Shown: positions 32,296-45,184, counted from the stretch's first letter. The stretch is 64,000 bases of DNA from Budorcas taxicolor (GCF_023091745.1 NC_068910.1:40845272-40909271); one strand, 5' to 3'. Notes: a model not told the origin generated them from the letters alone. A program made the numbers and translations.

Positions 32296-32519
32296 GAAAT
32301 ATAAACATATCTATTTCCAGACTCTGCAACCCTATGGACTATAACGCACCAGGCTCCTTTCCATGGGATTCTCCAGGCAAGAATACTGGAGTGGGTTGCC
32401 ATGCCCTCCTCCAGGGGATCTTCCTGACCAGGGATCCAACCAGGTCTCCCTGTCTCCTGCACTGGCACTTGGGTTCTTTACCACTAACACTGCCTGGGAA
32501 GTCCCATGTAGAAATATAA
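32296..32519 (-). mobile_element. Bov-tA SINE in L1 with 9-bp TSD
   Basis: An antisense Bov-tA (32305-32510): Bov-A body (ccaggcaagaatactggagt), then the inverted tRNA-derived head (gggttctttaccactaacac, tgcctgggaagtccc). Flanked by gaaatataa at 32296-32304 and 32511-32519. The tail end is shortened. Confidence 0.93.
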
Positions 32520-33317
32520 CCTACCAAAAAAAAAAAATTCTCAGAATTAATAAGTAAGCTCAGTAAGGTTTTAGGACAGTAGATCAATACATAAAAGTCA
32601 ACCATATTTCTATCAATAAACATGAAGAAACCAAATTAAAAAATGCAATACTATCTACGTTCATCCCAAGCATAAGGAAATGTTAGGTTTACCTCAAAAC
32701 ATGTACAGGTTCTGTATGCTGATCACTAAAAAACATTGGTAAAAGAAATCAAAGAAGACCTAAATAAATGGAGAGACATTCTCTGTTCAAGAACCGGAAT
32801 TCAGTGTAGTAAAACTGTCAATTATCCCAAAGTTTATCTGTAGGCTTAATGCAATTTCAACATTTTTTTTTTAATGGGAATAGACAAGCTCGTTTTGCAA
32901 TGTAAATGGAAAGGTACAAGTCCTAGAATAGCTAAGACAATCTTAATGAAGAAGAGAGTGCAAAGACTCACTCTATATTTATTGCTATTATATTACTACA
33001 GTATTCAAAACACTGTGGCATTGGCAGAGGGAATGATGGATAGATCAACAGAACAGAATAGAGAATCCAAAAATAGTGTCACATAAATATGCCCAAGTGA
33101 CTTTTGACAGATCAGTGGAGGATGGGTAGCCTTTAAAACAAATAGTATCTGCATAATTGGACATTCATAGACAAAATAATAAAACTCAACCTGAATGTTA
33201 ACCCTTAAACAAAAGTTAGCAAAAAATGGGTGTGCACCTAGAGGTAAAACTAACAGTATAAAATCATTTAGAAAAAAAAAAAAGGAGAAAATGCTTAGGA
33301 TTCAGATCTAAGCAGAG

Positions 33318-33537
33318 AGTTCTAGGGGCTTCCCTTGTGGCTCAGCTGGTGAAGAATCAGCCTACAATGCAGGAGATCTAGGTTCAATCCCTGGATTGGG
33401 AAGATCCCCTGGAGAAGGGAAAGGCCACCCAGTCCAGTATTCTGGCCTAGAGAATTCCATGGACTAAATAGTTCATGGGGTCACAAAGAGTCAAACATGA
33501 CAGAGCAACTTTCACTTCACTTCGGAAAGTTCATAGG
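33318..33537 (+). mobile_element. Bov-tA SINE in L1
   Basis: A sense Bov-tA: head (ggggcttcccttgtggctca, gaagaatcagcctacaatgc), body (ccagtattctggcctagaga) and tail (catgacagagcaactttcac). An imperfect TSD is visible (agttctagg at 33318-33326; agttcatagg at 33528-33537). Confidence 0.92.
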
Positions 33538-34750
33538 CTTGAGAACAAAATCACAGCTATTCAAAGAAAAATTTCACAAATTGGTTTTTATTAAAATTAA
33601 AAACATTTACTCTATGAATGTTTATATGAAGAGGATGAAAAGACATGTTACGTGAAAAGGCCAGGAAAAAATATTTGCAAACATATGTCTAACACTAGAC
33701 TAATATCTGGAATATATAAAAAACTGTCAAAAGCTCAACATGAAAACACAACAAAACAGTTCAAATTAAAAAAAAAAAAAATACGTCAAGAGACATTCCA
33801 CTCACTGAAGAGGGCATACAGATGGCAAGTAAACTCCACGAAAAGGAGTTTAACATCAGTAGCCATCAAATTAAATTCAAATGAAAACTGCAGTGAAATG
33901 CAATTAAAACTGCAGTGAAATGTCACTGTACACCTAACAAAATGGCTGATATAAGAATAAATAACAATAAATGTAGACAAGAACGCAGAGAACCTGGGTC
34001 TTTCATATATTGCTGGTGAAAATGACAAATGGTATAGTGATTCAGAGAAATAGTTTGTCAGTTTCTTATAAAGCTAAACATTTTATGTGGATTTTATAAT
34101 GACAGTTATGCCTGGCATTTATCCCAGAAAAGTAAAAATTTATGTTCACAAAAAGTCTGTACACAAATATTCATAGCAGCTTAATTTATAATAACCCTTA
34201 AATTGAAAGCTGTCCAGCTATCCTTCAACAAGTGAGTGGTTATAGAAATCTATGCTGCATACATTCCATAAATAACTACCTAGCAATAAAAAGGAAAGAG
34301 GTATTGATACAAATAGCTCAGATGGTTCTCTAGGGAATTATGATGAATAGAAAAAGGCCAGTCCTGCAAGGTTTCAAGAACATATACTCTATGATTATAT
34401 AACATTTTTTAAATGACAGCATGTTTTAAATGGGTAAAATATATGTTAGTGATTTCCAGGAGTTAGAAATGACATGGGGGCAGGTTAGAAAGGAGAGGGC
34501 TGTGGTTATAAATGAGCAGCGCTAGTGATCCCCCTGTAGAAGGAACTATGCCATGGCTTCTACATCTTGACTATGGTGTTGGATACACAGACCTACGTAA
34601 GTGATAAAACTGTATAGAGTTATCTACACATGTTAGTGTGAGTAAGATTGGGAAATTCTGAGTAAGATTGGTGAATATTGCAATGTCGCTAACCTAGTTA
34701 TCATAATGTACCATAGTTTTGTGACAGTTATCATTGAGGGAAACCAGATA

Positions 34751-35345
34751 CAGTAGACTTTGTAGTAGAAGGGCTTTTAAATGATGGTCAGTGATCCTGC
34801 CCTCCTACCCACCCTAGAATGTATGCCAGAGTTAGTGACTTGCTTTTATCAAATAAAATATGGGGAAACAGTGGGATGTCCCTTCAAATATTAGGTTACA
34901 AAAACCTAATGGCTTAAATCTTGGGTATCCTCTCTCTGAATTATCTCACTTGCTTGCTCTGATAAATAAACCTGCCATGGTGTGATATGAGCTGTACTGT
35001 GAAGAAGCCACAAGGCTTGGAACTGAGAGCAGCTCCAGCCAGAAGCTTAGTGAGCACCCAAAACTGTCAGTCCAAAAATCCACAGGCAACTGAATCCTGC
35101 CCAGAGTCATGTAAGGGACTTTGAAAGGAGATCCTTTCCCAGAGGAGCCTTAGGATGAAACAGTAGCCATAGCCAACTCCTTGATTTCAGCGAGTTCCTT
35201 TGCAAGAGATCATGAGCTAAAACAGCTCAGCTAACCCACACCAAGACCTCTGACCAACCAAAACTATAAGATAATACATATTATCATTCTAAGTTACTAC
35301 ATCGTAGGGGTAATTTGTTATGCAGCCTTAGATAATAAATGCAAT
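34751..35345 (+). mobile_element. ERVL/MaLR-type solo LTR (MLT1-like, probable)
   Basis: The 3' part follows a recognised old LTR: accaacc, aaaactataagataatacat, tattatcattctaagttact, ggggtaatttgttatgcagc, cttagataataaatgc. The centre (gtgaagaagccacaaggctt, aactgaatcctgcccagagt) fits the same family order. No internal retroviral region is beside it. Confidence 0.65.
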
Positions 35346-36319
35346 CTCTGTCTTTATATTATCCATGGGCATTCAAGAAGCAAACAATGGCAAGACCAAA
35401 GAGTTTATCTTCTTCGTGCAGTAGAGAGAAGAAAAGTCACCTCTTGTGCTATGTAGCGGCTGAAAGTGTCAATATTCTAAATAAGCATTTACAGTGAATG
35501 GCATGAATATGTAAATAATACTTGACAAAACTTTCAGAAGTGTTTGTTAAAGAAACACTTTATTAACCCAGAATGATCTATTTTTGGTGGAATTTCATTC
35601 AGAGTAACAAAACAAGATGAATTATTTTATGGAATGTTGATGATTGGGAGGTATTTAGGGAATAAGTAGGAAGGTTGCTGTGTATTCACAGATCTGTCTA
35701 GGACAAGCCCCATAAAGCCAGCTTTGTTCACACTTTCTCTTTTATTTTTTTTTTTTTTTCACTTCTGAAACAACAGATTTTTCAAGAGGATAAATTATTT
35801 TTCCTTGTGTGTGGTAGTGGTATCTGTTTCAGGTGTAGGGTGTGGGATGTTCCTGAAGCAGGAAAAATAGCTGCCATGTTTGTAAAATGCATGCTGAAAT
35901 TATATGTTAGTGAGATGAAACTGCATTATTTCACCTCCTTTGCTGTAGAGCAAGGATTGCCACAAATACCTGCTGGCATTTGCTATAGTTATGTTCTCCT
36001 TTATCATCTGTGGTTACAAATAAGGTGACATTATTTATATGTCTAAATTACTGTGACTCTATGTACTGATGGACCATTCTTTCCTCCCTGGGGATGCCAA
36101 AGACAAGTCTGAGAGCTGCACAGGGGCTCACTCCATTCAGTGGAGTTCATACTGGTATCTAATTCCTTCCTAAATGTTTTTACAAAGAGGAAAGTAAGGT
36201 TATTCCATCAAAGAACCTTTTTTCTCTGCTGTTGTTGCTTTAGCTCTGAGTCTCCCTTGAAAATGATAATTTTTTTCTAGTGCAGCACAGCCACTGACTA
36301 GAAATACAGAGCTGGAGAT
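35346..36319. other. Unique non-coding DNA
   Basis: No gene recognised. A poly-T tract lies at about 35743-35759. The 73-codon frame at 35807-36028 has no domain. Confidence 0.4.
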
Positions 36320-36592
36320 TTTTTTTTTTCAATTTATTCATTTTTTTTGGAGGCTAATTGCTTTGCAATATTGTGGTGGTTTTTGCCAAACATTGACATG
36401 AATCAGCCACGCGTGTACCTGTGTCCCCTGTCCTGACTGCCCCCTCCTACTTCTGTCCCCATCCCATTCCTCTGGGTTGTCCCAGTGCACCAGCTTTGAG
36501 TGCCTTGTTTCATGAATCAAACTTGGACTGGTTTCACAGACGGTGATATACACATTTCAATGCTATTCTCTCAAACCATCCCACCCTTGCCT
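36320..36592 (-). mobile_element. Ruminant L1 3' end (L1_BT-like)
   Basis: An antisense ruminant L1 tail: T-rich start, then ttggaggctaattgctttgc, aatattgtggtggtttttgc, ccagtgcaccagctttgagt and tttcaatgctattctctc. It is the reverse complement of the tails at 51785, 55396 and 59898, and 5'-truncated at about 270 bp. Confidence 0.88.
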
Positions 36593-37835
36593 GATTGCAA
36601 GGAACATTCAAATGCTAGTTGTAATTTGAGTTGCCATATAGTTGTGCCAATGGCAAGAAATACGCTAGCAGTCAAAGACAGCCATTGGGTTGGATCCTTG
36701 TACTTCATCTTTTCTCAGTGCTTCTCTATGATCCAGGAAAGTGCCCAGCCTCTGATATCTCTCATGCTTGGTATAATGCATCTGTATAACTTTATGTCAC
36801 TGAATGCCATCATGAAATTTTGTGGAAGAAAGAAAAGTATGTCTAAGGAGAGACATGCTGTTCCTTAGCATATGTATAACTATCCAAAGAAGTTATATAC
36901 AAATAGCATGAAAATAAAAATTAAGCAATTACTAAGTAAATTTAGTAATAAAAGACCTCTGTAAAATACTTACTGTAGCCAAGGTTTGAAACTGACATAC
37001 TCTCTTTTCTGCCCTATAATATTGTCCAAAGCAGTTTACAGAGAGAGACAGGGCAATCTGAACAATGAATGTGTTAGAAGAAAAGCTAAAATGCACTTTC
37101 CCACTGTATTTGATGGTTGGGTTGATGGGAATCTGAAATATTTATACTATAATTGTATCAAGTATTTATTGCCTACATGTGGGAGCTATAGAGAAAGAAG
37201 AAAATTGACAGTAGTGGCCAAAAACACATTTGAAATTATCTGCCAATTTTTTTATGTCTTGTCACAAATAAACAAGACTGCTTCCTCAAACTTCCAAATT
37301 CTAGAGCAACCTAAAAGGGTAGAAACACTTTCTAAACTCCCTAATTTACTTTCAGTGCACAGTATCTGCACAGGAGTATCTGAGGCCTTGTTTGAACAGC
37401 ATTCTCATTAAAGGTGCTACATCACACACTCACAAAGTGGTGTGTTAATCGTATTATGACATTTATAGAACTTAAAACCAGGTAACTTCTTGCAGGCATT
37501 TTGTCAATAAAATTAGACTAATAAAGATGAAAACAAATCCAATATAAGTTAATTGAAGATTATTTATAAAAAACAGTTAATGTTAGTTTTCCCAAATTTA
37601 GTGTTACCACTATCATCATATTCACCTTGATGGCATAATTATACATAAATCGTTTGGAGATTCTTGTGAGCACTTAGAGGCAGGTATTATGAAACAGTAA
37701 AAGATTATTCATCCTTTCTGACCAGTGGGGTGGTGAATCATATCTAACTTCATAGTCTTTACAAAATATTTTATAAATTGACTTTTGTCACCATCTTAGT
37801 ACCATTTTAATATGATATAATTATCATTAATACCA
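36593..37835. other. Unique AT-rich DNA
   Basis: No gene recognised. A 141-codon frame (36986-37411) has no domain, signal peptide or conserved motif that I can identify, and its setting offers no support. Confidence 0.4.
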
Positions 37836-38038
37836 TAGTGAAGTCGCTCAGTTGCATCCAACTCTTTGCGACCCCATGAACTGTAGCCCACCAGGCTCCT
37901 TCATCCATGGGATTTTCCAGGCAAGAGTACTGGAGTGGGCTGCCATTTCCTTCTGCAGGGGATCTTCCCAACCCATGGATCAAACCCAGGTCTCCTGCAT
38001 TGCAGACAGAAGCTTCACCGTCTGAGCCACCAGGGAAA
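37836..38038 (-). mobile_element. Bov-tA SINE, full length
   Basis: Antisense Bov-tA: tail (gaagtcgctcagttgcatcc), body (ccaggcaagagtactggagt), head (caaacccaggtctcctgcat, gtctgagccaccaggga). The TSD is unclear. Confidence 0.93.
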
Positions 38039-38504
38039 CATATCTCCACATTAAATGTTTGAGAGACTTTTTCTGAGTATTATGAATCTACAGCTTAATC
38101 TTGGAACTACTCACTTCTGTTCCAGCCAGGATACAAGACAGATCCCATTGAAATGCTGGAAAGAGAAAGTTATGTTCTAGGTCACTTGGCAGGAGGAAAG
38201 GGGGGAAATATCCCAAATCCTTCTCAGTTCTCTCCTCTTCCAGCTTCATTTCATGAACTTGAACAGAGAACTATGCTGAGACATGTTATTCCCAGATTGC
38301 TTTCTGAGTCTGCAGAGGCCTAGTCTGTTTCCCATGCGTTTTCTCACACACTTCTCTTCAAACATGAAATACCCATCCTCACCTATTTCAAAAGGCTATG
38401 TTCTTATTTGCTCATCCTTAAAAGCAAAACCACCTGCATTCCCCTCCCTAGGTCAAGTAACTGGATTTTAAATTTCTGTGTAGTTTTTTGCTTGTTTGTT
38501 TTTG
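38039..38504. other. Unique non-coding DNA
   Basis: No gene or repeat recognised. Confidence 0.4.
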
Positions 38505-38955
38505 GCGGACTGTATTGGTTAGCTTTTATGAAAATGATACTATGTAATAGATTTCCCCAACACTCAGTTAATTAGAATAATTATTTATTATTGCTTATAC
38601 ATCTGTGGGTTGGCTGGTTTCAGCCAGTCTTGCAGTCCTTCATACTGCAAGGCTACAGCTCACAACATGTGGCTCTGAAACTATTGCATGTATTTCTCAT
38701 GATAATGCCTGGGCTGCTATCTATGTGGCTCTAAATGAGGCACAAGAAGACAAACAGAACCATTAAAGACTTTCTGAAGTCTATGCTCATTATGGTCATA
38801 TGATCATTACTGCTCATATACCTTTGACCTGTTGGTCACAGGTCAGTGCAAAATCAAAAGCCCAAAGTCATATGGCCCCAGGATGAAGCTATGAAAAGGC
38901 TGTGAATTCAGAGATACATGAAGTTTGGAGCCAATGATGTAACGTACTGCCTACC
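38505..38955 (-). mobile_element. Ancient interspersed repeat, family uncertain
   Basis: The order tgtattggttagcttttatg, acatctgtgggttggctggt, aaggctacagctcacaacat, ggtcacaggtcagtgcaaaa resembles a common old mammalian repeat that I cannot name with certainty. The strand is nominal. Confidence 0.4.
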
Positions 38956-40439
38956 TCTCTTAAGCAATGTTGTTGTTTACCTTATGAAGGTTATTTGGAT
39001 GCCTACATTGCTCTGCTCTGTTACTGCCTTTTGCATTGATATTTTGTTTTCATAATGCTTTCACATAGAAGGTTCTCAGTAAGAAAGGAATATACAAGCC
39101 TACTGACTTTATTCCCTCTGCACATTGCTCATTACACATAAACTCATATGACCAGTTCTTTCTACAAAGGTGATAATGGAAGTTGACCATTGTTTACATA
39201 GTGTTGCCCTAAAACTCCATTCACTACTGGGAATCATTGTGCAGAATTCAGTAGTATCAAAATGAATGTAAGCAAGGCCCATAATAAATATTTATTGTCT
39301 GAATTAATGAATTTCCAGCACAGGGCCTGGGAATTCCTTTTTGAAAATTTAGATTGAATAATATCCACCTTTAAGTACATTTTAGCCCAGTTATATATTC
39401 ATGAATTTTGGTGATGGAGAGTAGCTGGACAGCTGCCAACGTATCTCATTTAAAGTAACTAGCTTATGACCATACTTAGGACTTGATTAACACTTATCAG
39501 CCTGACTTACAAAGGTGAAAGTGACTTTTTCCATTTGCATACACCTGACTTTTAGCTCTCTTTCCCTTTTGATATGTTAGTTGTGGTTCAACAACAGAAT
39601 ATCCTAAGTTGTGAATTTGATTCTTTTTTCTATTTTAGAGAAGAACTAAGAGTGTCCCCTAAAATGGTAAGTGGCATTAAATAATACACAGCAGTTAGTC
39701 AGAAATAACAAGAGGTTATTTCTGATCTGTACTTACCAATTCAGACATAGATGTATGAGGTCTTGAGAAACTTTGCATAACACATGACTGTTAACATTCT
39801 TTCCTTTTCATCTCCTATAAACCCACTACCAGAAAATGTTTGCTTACCCTGATTTCCTATAAGATTAGGCTAACTATCATTAAGACAAGCTATTTTTTAA
39901 CTAAAATAAACTTTGCAGAGATTGCAGGTGTATATTCTCAAATTTAATTCCACTGTCTGCAGGTACTATACCAAGCAAGTCATTTAATCAAGGAGAAATT
40001 TCCATCTGATTTTCCTTTCTTCCAAATCAAATGTGTCTAATCCAAATCCTAAATATTTTAGGCCCAGAAAAAATAGTTACGTAGAAATCTGGCTTTCTGC
40101 ATGATATAATATACACAAATAGATTTTTATACTATTTATGAGTAAAAGCATTTCTGTAGATATTTGTTCTATAGATATTTGTGCTGCAATACTCTTGATA
40201 AAATAAGCAGATTGTATTTCTATCACCTGGCCTTCCATCCCATCAATTTCCTACATACCTGTCTTCAGAATCAGAGACACCTGAATGGTGGGGGCTGTGC
40301 TATACTCATCTTTGCAGTTCATACATTCCCAGGTGCCCGGAGTATAGAAAGGAATTTAATTAGCATCTGTCTAAAAAGCATTAGGCAAATGGCCTCTTGC
40401 TGTTTCTACCTCACTAACTGCTGTGTATTACTTCATGCC
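38956..40439. other. Mostly unique DNA
   Basis: A short MIR/L2-like 3' end (cccataataaatatttattg, ctgaattaatga) lies at about 39278-39313 in sense orientation. No gene is recognised. Confidence 0.4.
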
Positions 40440-40655
40440 ACTTTCGGGGCTCCTCCCTCGTTGTGGTGCACACTTTTCCACTGCGGTGGCTTCCCTTGTC
40501 TCAGAGCACGGGCTCTAGGTGCACGGTCTTCAGTAGCTCTGATGCACAGGCTTAGTTGTTCCACAGCATGTGTGATCTTCCTGGACCAAGGATCAAGCCT
40601 GTGTGCCTTGTATTGGCAGGCAGATTCTTAACCACTGTGCCACCAAGGAAGTCCT
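40440..40655 (-). mobile_element. CHR-2-type cetartiodactyl SINE
   Basis: Antisense: ggctcctccctcgttgtggt, gagcacgggctctaggtgca, ttagttgttccacagcatgt, then the inverted tRNA-derived head (ggatcaagcctgtgtgcctt, gattcttaaccactgtgcca, ccaaggaagtcct). This SINE group is shared by whales, hippos and ruminants and is older than Bov-tA. A 155-codon frame across it (40164-40631) is a by-product. Confidence 0.85.
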
Positions 40656-41769
40656 AAGCTATTTAAATAAGCAATTGCAGAACTGAGTTATCTGCAAGTT
40701 CGATAGTTTCTTATGATTAAAGTTGAATTTGCCTTTTCCTGTAGTCTAACTGGCATATAACCATACACTTTTCTAAACTCTTATGCTTCAAATCTATATG
40801 ACATTGAGTTTGCCTCATTTTCTAATTCTTGAGTTGCTGCTTTTTCTGTGTGTTTCATGATTTGTTTATAGGCTTTTCCCAGGGTTTTTTTTTTCTTGGT
40901 GTGCTTCATTTCCAGTGAGTGTTCTTGGTGACTTTATTTCCTCTCACAGCTTTACTTAGCAAGTCTATTTTGATAAATACTAAGTCTTTTCTAAAAAGTT
41001 TTGGCTTCTCAACTTTGCTTCAGATTCAGTTTTCTACTTCTCATAAAACACTTTAGCTTGGGGTTCTCATAGATTTCCTCAAACTCATAAGTTTGTATGA
41101 GAACTCATGATCCTTTTAACCACATCCTGTCTCTCCTCTTGTCTTGAAGAACAGCTTCCTGAGTTTGCTGGATCAACACTTCACAATCATCTTTGGTCCC
41201 TTCTTCTTCCTTCATTCTCCCCAGATAATGAACCACCAAACCCTGATTATTTTACCTCTAACTGTTTTCTGAATTGGTGTCTTTGCTTTCATTGCTGCTG
41301 GTACCATGAAGTGGTTTTTGTGGATTTACACAGTGCCTGGGAGAGAGGCATGATACAGTCTGAGGAGAATTTAGTTTTTCTTGCCTTTAAAGTTCAACTC
41401 CAATTTTTCTGATTCTTTTTTAAGATTCATGAAATATTCTGAAGTTTCTCTGTTATGAATCTGGATTTGAATTACTTCTTATTTTTCATGTTTGGAATGT
41501 TTTACATCCTGAATCATGAAAGATATGTTTTTCATCATTTTCATATCATTCTTTAATATTTGCTCTTCGTTTCTGCTTTCCCTATATTATTTCTATTATT
41601 TTCTTTTTGAACAAGATAATACTTGACATTTTTTCATTTCTACCTACCACTGTATGATTGTCCACTTTACATTTTTCCAACAATAATTATATTTTATCTA
41701 AGTGAAGTAAATTTATAAAAATCTACCACAAATGGAAATGTGGTATCAAGAGCCAAAAGAGCAATAGCT
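40656..41769. other. Unique non-coding DNA
   Basis: Pyrimidine-rich and low in repeats. A 101-codon frame at 41107-41412 has no recognised domain. Confidence 0.4.
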
Positions 41770-41945
41770 ATGTGAGGCAATGCTCTAAGCATTTGTGTTA
41801 ACACATTTTATCCTCTTTGGGACATTATGGTTATCATCTCTGTTTTATGAGTAAAGGAAATATGGCACTGAGGAGATAAAATAACTTGTCATTGGTCATA
41901 CAGCTCATAAGCAGGAGAATCAGTATTTGAAAACAAGCTCCAAAA
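41770..41945 (-). mobile_element. MIR SINE
   Basis: Antisense MIR: caatgctctaagcatttgtg, ttaacacattttatcctctt, tggcactgaggagataaaat, aacttgtcattggtcataca, gctcataagcagg. Good order match. Confidence 0.82.
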
Positions 41946-42772
41946 TTTGTTATTTTTAAGCACAGCATTTGGTAGTCTAACAGTACACTATCCCAATGTC
42001 TTCCTGCTCTAGGGTTCTCAAATTATTCTTTTAGAACTAAAGTAAATAATTTAGCAAGCAGGATCCAATTTTATTTAATTTAAAAATTACAAATTGAATG
42101 CAGCAGTGAGCTAGTGATGAGGTTTGAAGACATATTGGCTCAATTAAAAAAAGAAAAACTTTAAAAATCTGCATATAAAATGAGGAAAAGAGATACATCC
42201 AGTTATTATACAGTTTTGCCTATAATAGTGTTGTAGGAAGTTGTGTGCTATGGTGTCATTAGCTCTCAAGCACACCGAAAGACAAGTGCCTCCTGTCCCC
42301 CAGTTGTATGTCTAAAATGTAAACAATGTCATATTGTACAACTGAAATGCATTTTTAAGCTTATTAAAAGTCATGGTCATCACTGAATCTCAGTGATGTT
42401 AACATGGTGTATCCTACTTTAAATACAGAATGACTTTCCTCCTTGGAGAAGGTGGGAGGGAAGCCCCAGTTGACCTGTATGTAATTTTTAGATGATCAGG
42501 CACTTCCACTTCTTCCATTCATGATAAGAGAAGTGGTAAGTTGACAGAAACAATTTATTTTTATTTATTGGCCATTGCAGTTGTAAAATACTGCAGACAT
42601 CAGCCTAATATAAATCAGTTCCCTTCAGAAGAATGTGCTTCAGAGAGGCTTTATGCCAAGGTTTCCTCACCCCAGCCATATCTCTCTGGGGTACTCTTGC
42701 TCTGTCTTTGGCAGCACTTTTGAATTTATTTTGCTTTTAATTCTGAGTAATCCTCAATCAGAAGGCAAATAA
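41946..42772. other. Unique non-coding DNA
   Basis: No gene or repeat recognised. Confidence 0.4.
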
Positions 42773-43250
42773 ACAGAAGCTCAGAACTTTAGAGTTGAAA
42801 GGGACTTTGGAAGTGCTATCAGTTAGATCATCTGTGTCAGAATTCTTTGTGCTGCAAGCAACAGGAAACATGATTCAAACTCACTTAAGCAAAGAGGGAA
42901 TTAATGGTCTCTGTGAATTAATAGTTCAGATATAAGTCATATTTCAGGTAAGGCTTGATCTAGTGGTTCAAAAATCTCTTTAAGGATTGCATCACTTTCT
43001 ATTACCTCACTCTTTATAGGCAAAATTTCCTTCCTTCTGAGTTTCCTGGTGGTTTTTATCACAAGAAAATGGAATGCACTTATATACTTTAGTCAGAGTC
43101 CACTCTTTCATTTGGCAGTACACCCAGTAGCAACCAAACTACATGGCTGCTCTACAAATGGAAATTCACAGTGCTAGATTAAGTAGCAAATATAAATGCT
43201 GGCTAAGAACCCAAAGGATATCTTTTATATCAGCCCCATTATTTTATAGG
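42773..43250. mobile_element. Ancient repeat remnants, family uncertain
   Basis: The motif gaactttagagttgaaaggg and then ctgcaagcaacaggaaacat, gattcaaactcacttaagca resemble two widespread old mammalian repeats whose names I cannot assign. No coding capacity. Confidence 0.4.
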
Positions 43251-43854
43251 GACATCTTTGAGCTACAGGATGGAGGAGACCATCTATTTCAGACCATCTA
43301 TTTCACAACTACATTTGTGTGACTAGCAATAAATGTTAATTTCACTAAGCTAGTGAGATGCCAATATTTTTCTCTAACAGTGGGGAAAGGCAGAGTTTCC
43401 CATCTAGTTATATATATTTTCAATGTTTATTTTGAGTTTCAGTCATTGAGCCACATAGTTGTGGTGAACATACTTTCTGGCCCTTGCTTATAGAGAATTG
43501 ATGCTTTGACTCTTAATATTGCAGGTATTTAGATTCCTGAGTGACTAAGTGAGGCTTCTGCTCAGTAAAATGGGGACAGTGAGAAATGTATGCCATGATG
43601 AAATAAATCATTCACTGATTAGTTAGAAATCATATGCAGACCTAGAGCTGTAGTTACGTTTCCTCTTGACTTGGACATATTACTTCTCATCTGCACCTTG
43701 AGGTAGTACAAAAGAGCCTTAAGACAAAAACAACAACCAAAAAAAAAAAAACATGTCATCAGTTGAATGCCATGCTTCTGAGACAGTGAGCTCACTCTCA
43801 CAGATGTTCAACTAGCATCTGAAGCTGTCAGATCTTTTGTATGGGACTCATTTG
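43251..43854. other. Unique non-coding DNA
   Basis: No gene recognised. A poly-A tract lies at about 43738-43751. Confidence 0.4.
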
Positions 43855-44300
43855 CTCAGTAATATTTGTTGAGAGTCTATTATAGATCAAAGAATCTTCT
43901 GGGTAATTAGAGATATGCATGAACAAATTGGACAGAAATTTTTGCCCTTATAGTATCTATGTATAATGGCATAGAAGGGAAGTAAGCAAATAAGTAGAAT
44001 AGTTTGTGCTCATTCACGTTCAACTCTTTGTGACCCCATGGACTGTAGCCCACCAGACTCCTCTGTCCATGGAATTTTCCAGGCGAGAATACTGGAGCAG
44101 GTTGCCGTTTCCTACTTCAGGGATCTTCAGTATCCATGGATGGAACCTCCTGTGTCTCTTGCATTGACAGGCAGATTCTTTACCACTAGAGCTGCCTGGG
44201 AAGTCCAAGTGAAATAGATGGTATAACAAATGGTGTGAGAGCTGTTGAGAAAAATGAAGCAGAAGAGGGGGATGAGGAGGGTGATATGCAATAGATTCTG
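43855..44300 (-). mobile_element. L2 LINE split by Bov-tA
   Basis: The antisense L2 3' end runs 43855-44000 (taatatttgttgagagtcta, aatctt-type centre, gccctta). It continues after the SINE at about 44208-44300 (gtgtgagagctgttgagaaa, aatgaagcagaagagg). Confidence 0.7.
44003..44207 (-). mobile_element. Bov-tA SINE inside L2
   Basis: Antisense Bov-tA with body (ccaccagactcctctgtcca) and inverted head (gcattgacaggcagattctt, gagctgcctgggaagtcc). An imperfect flanking repeat (agtagaatag before, agtgaaatag after) marks the insertion. Confidence 0.92.
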
Positions 44301-44553
44301 GCCTTGGGTTAGAGGCTAAACAGATAAATTAGTTAATAAGCTAAAACTAATTGAGATAAGTTTTCCGATTTATGTTTGGCTCAATTGTATGATTCTATAA
44401 TTCTAGGACATAGTCTCCCTTGTTATGGGTGTTTAACCTTGTACACTCTTGGTGGGAATTTAAATTGATGCAACTATTATGAATAAAAGTATGAAGTTTC
44501 TCAAAACACTAAAAATAGTTCTACCATATGATTGAGCAGTTTTACTGCTGGTT

Positions 44554-44853
44554 ATGTACATGAAGCGGAGAAGGCGATGGCACCCCACTCCAGTACTCTT
44601 GCCTGGAAAACCCCATGGATGGAGGAGCCTGGTAGGCTGCAGTCCATGGGGTCGCGAAGAGTCAGAAAGGACTGAGTGACTTCACTTTTACTTTTCACTT
44701 TCATGCATTGGAGAAGGAAATGGCAACCCACTCCAGTGTTCTTGCCTGGAGAATCCCAGGAATGGCGGAGCCTGGTGGGCTGCCGTCTATGGGGTCACAC
44801 AGAGTTGGACACGACTGAAGTGACTTAGCAGCAGCAGTAGCATGTACATGAAG
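44554..44853 (+). mobile_element. BOV-A2 SINE in L1 with 12-bp TSD
   Basis: A full sense dimer (44566-44841) with both units and a linker (ttcatgcattggagaaggaa), flanked by a perfect atgtacatgaag at 44554-44565 and 44842-44853. The L1 reading continues on both sides. Confidence 0.97.
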
Positions 44854-45184
44854 AAAATGAAAACACTAATTTAAAAGGATTTATGCACCCTGATATTCAT
44901 AGCAGCATTACTCACGGTAGCCAAGATACCATAGCCAAGTGTCCATCAACAGATGAATTCATAAAGAAGACGTGGTATATTTACACACACAAAGGAATAT
45001 TACTCAGCTGTAAAAAGAGTGATTCTACCATTTGCAGCAGTGTGGATGGTCCTAGAGAGTGTTAAGCGTAGTAAAATAAGTCAGAGAAACAAAAAAATCT
45101 ATGTTATTGCTTATATGTGGATTTTAAAACATAAAACATGTGAACGTATGTAACAGAACAGAAGCAGATTCACAGATACAGAAA

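Larger units (their letters stand above)
31985..34750 (+). mobile_element. Old L1 LINE (L1M-type), ORF2 end + 3' UTR
   Basis: Sense L1 of about 2.3 kb after removing two SINEs. RT-region motifs include ttagttgacacagaaaaatt (32043) and the sequence around 32810-32860 (tgtcaattatcccaaagttt). The C-terminal region spans roughly 33540-34330, and the 3' UTR ends with gtgttggatacacagaccta and tcattgagggaaaccag. It is diverged, with no long frame. Bov-tA copies interrupt it at 32305-32510 and 33327-33527. Confidence 0.82.

Noticed and set aside
34751..35345. Full endogenous retrovirus
   Set aside because: Only LTR-like sequence is present. The adjoining DNA is L1 on the left and unique DNA on the right, with no gag, pol or env remnants.
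36986..37411. 141-codon open frame in unique DNA
   Set aside because: No recognisable domain or signal, in AT-rich DNA. A frame of this length is expected by chance in 64 kb over six frames.
40164..40631. 155-codon open frame
   Set aside because: Its second half is antisense CHR-2 SINE sequence, so the frame is a by-product of the repeat.
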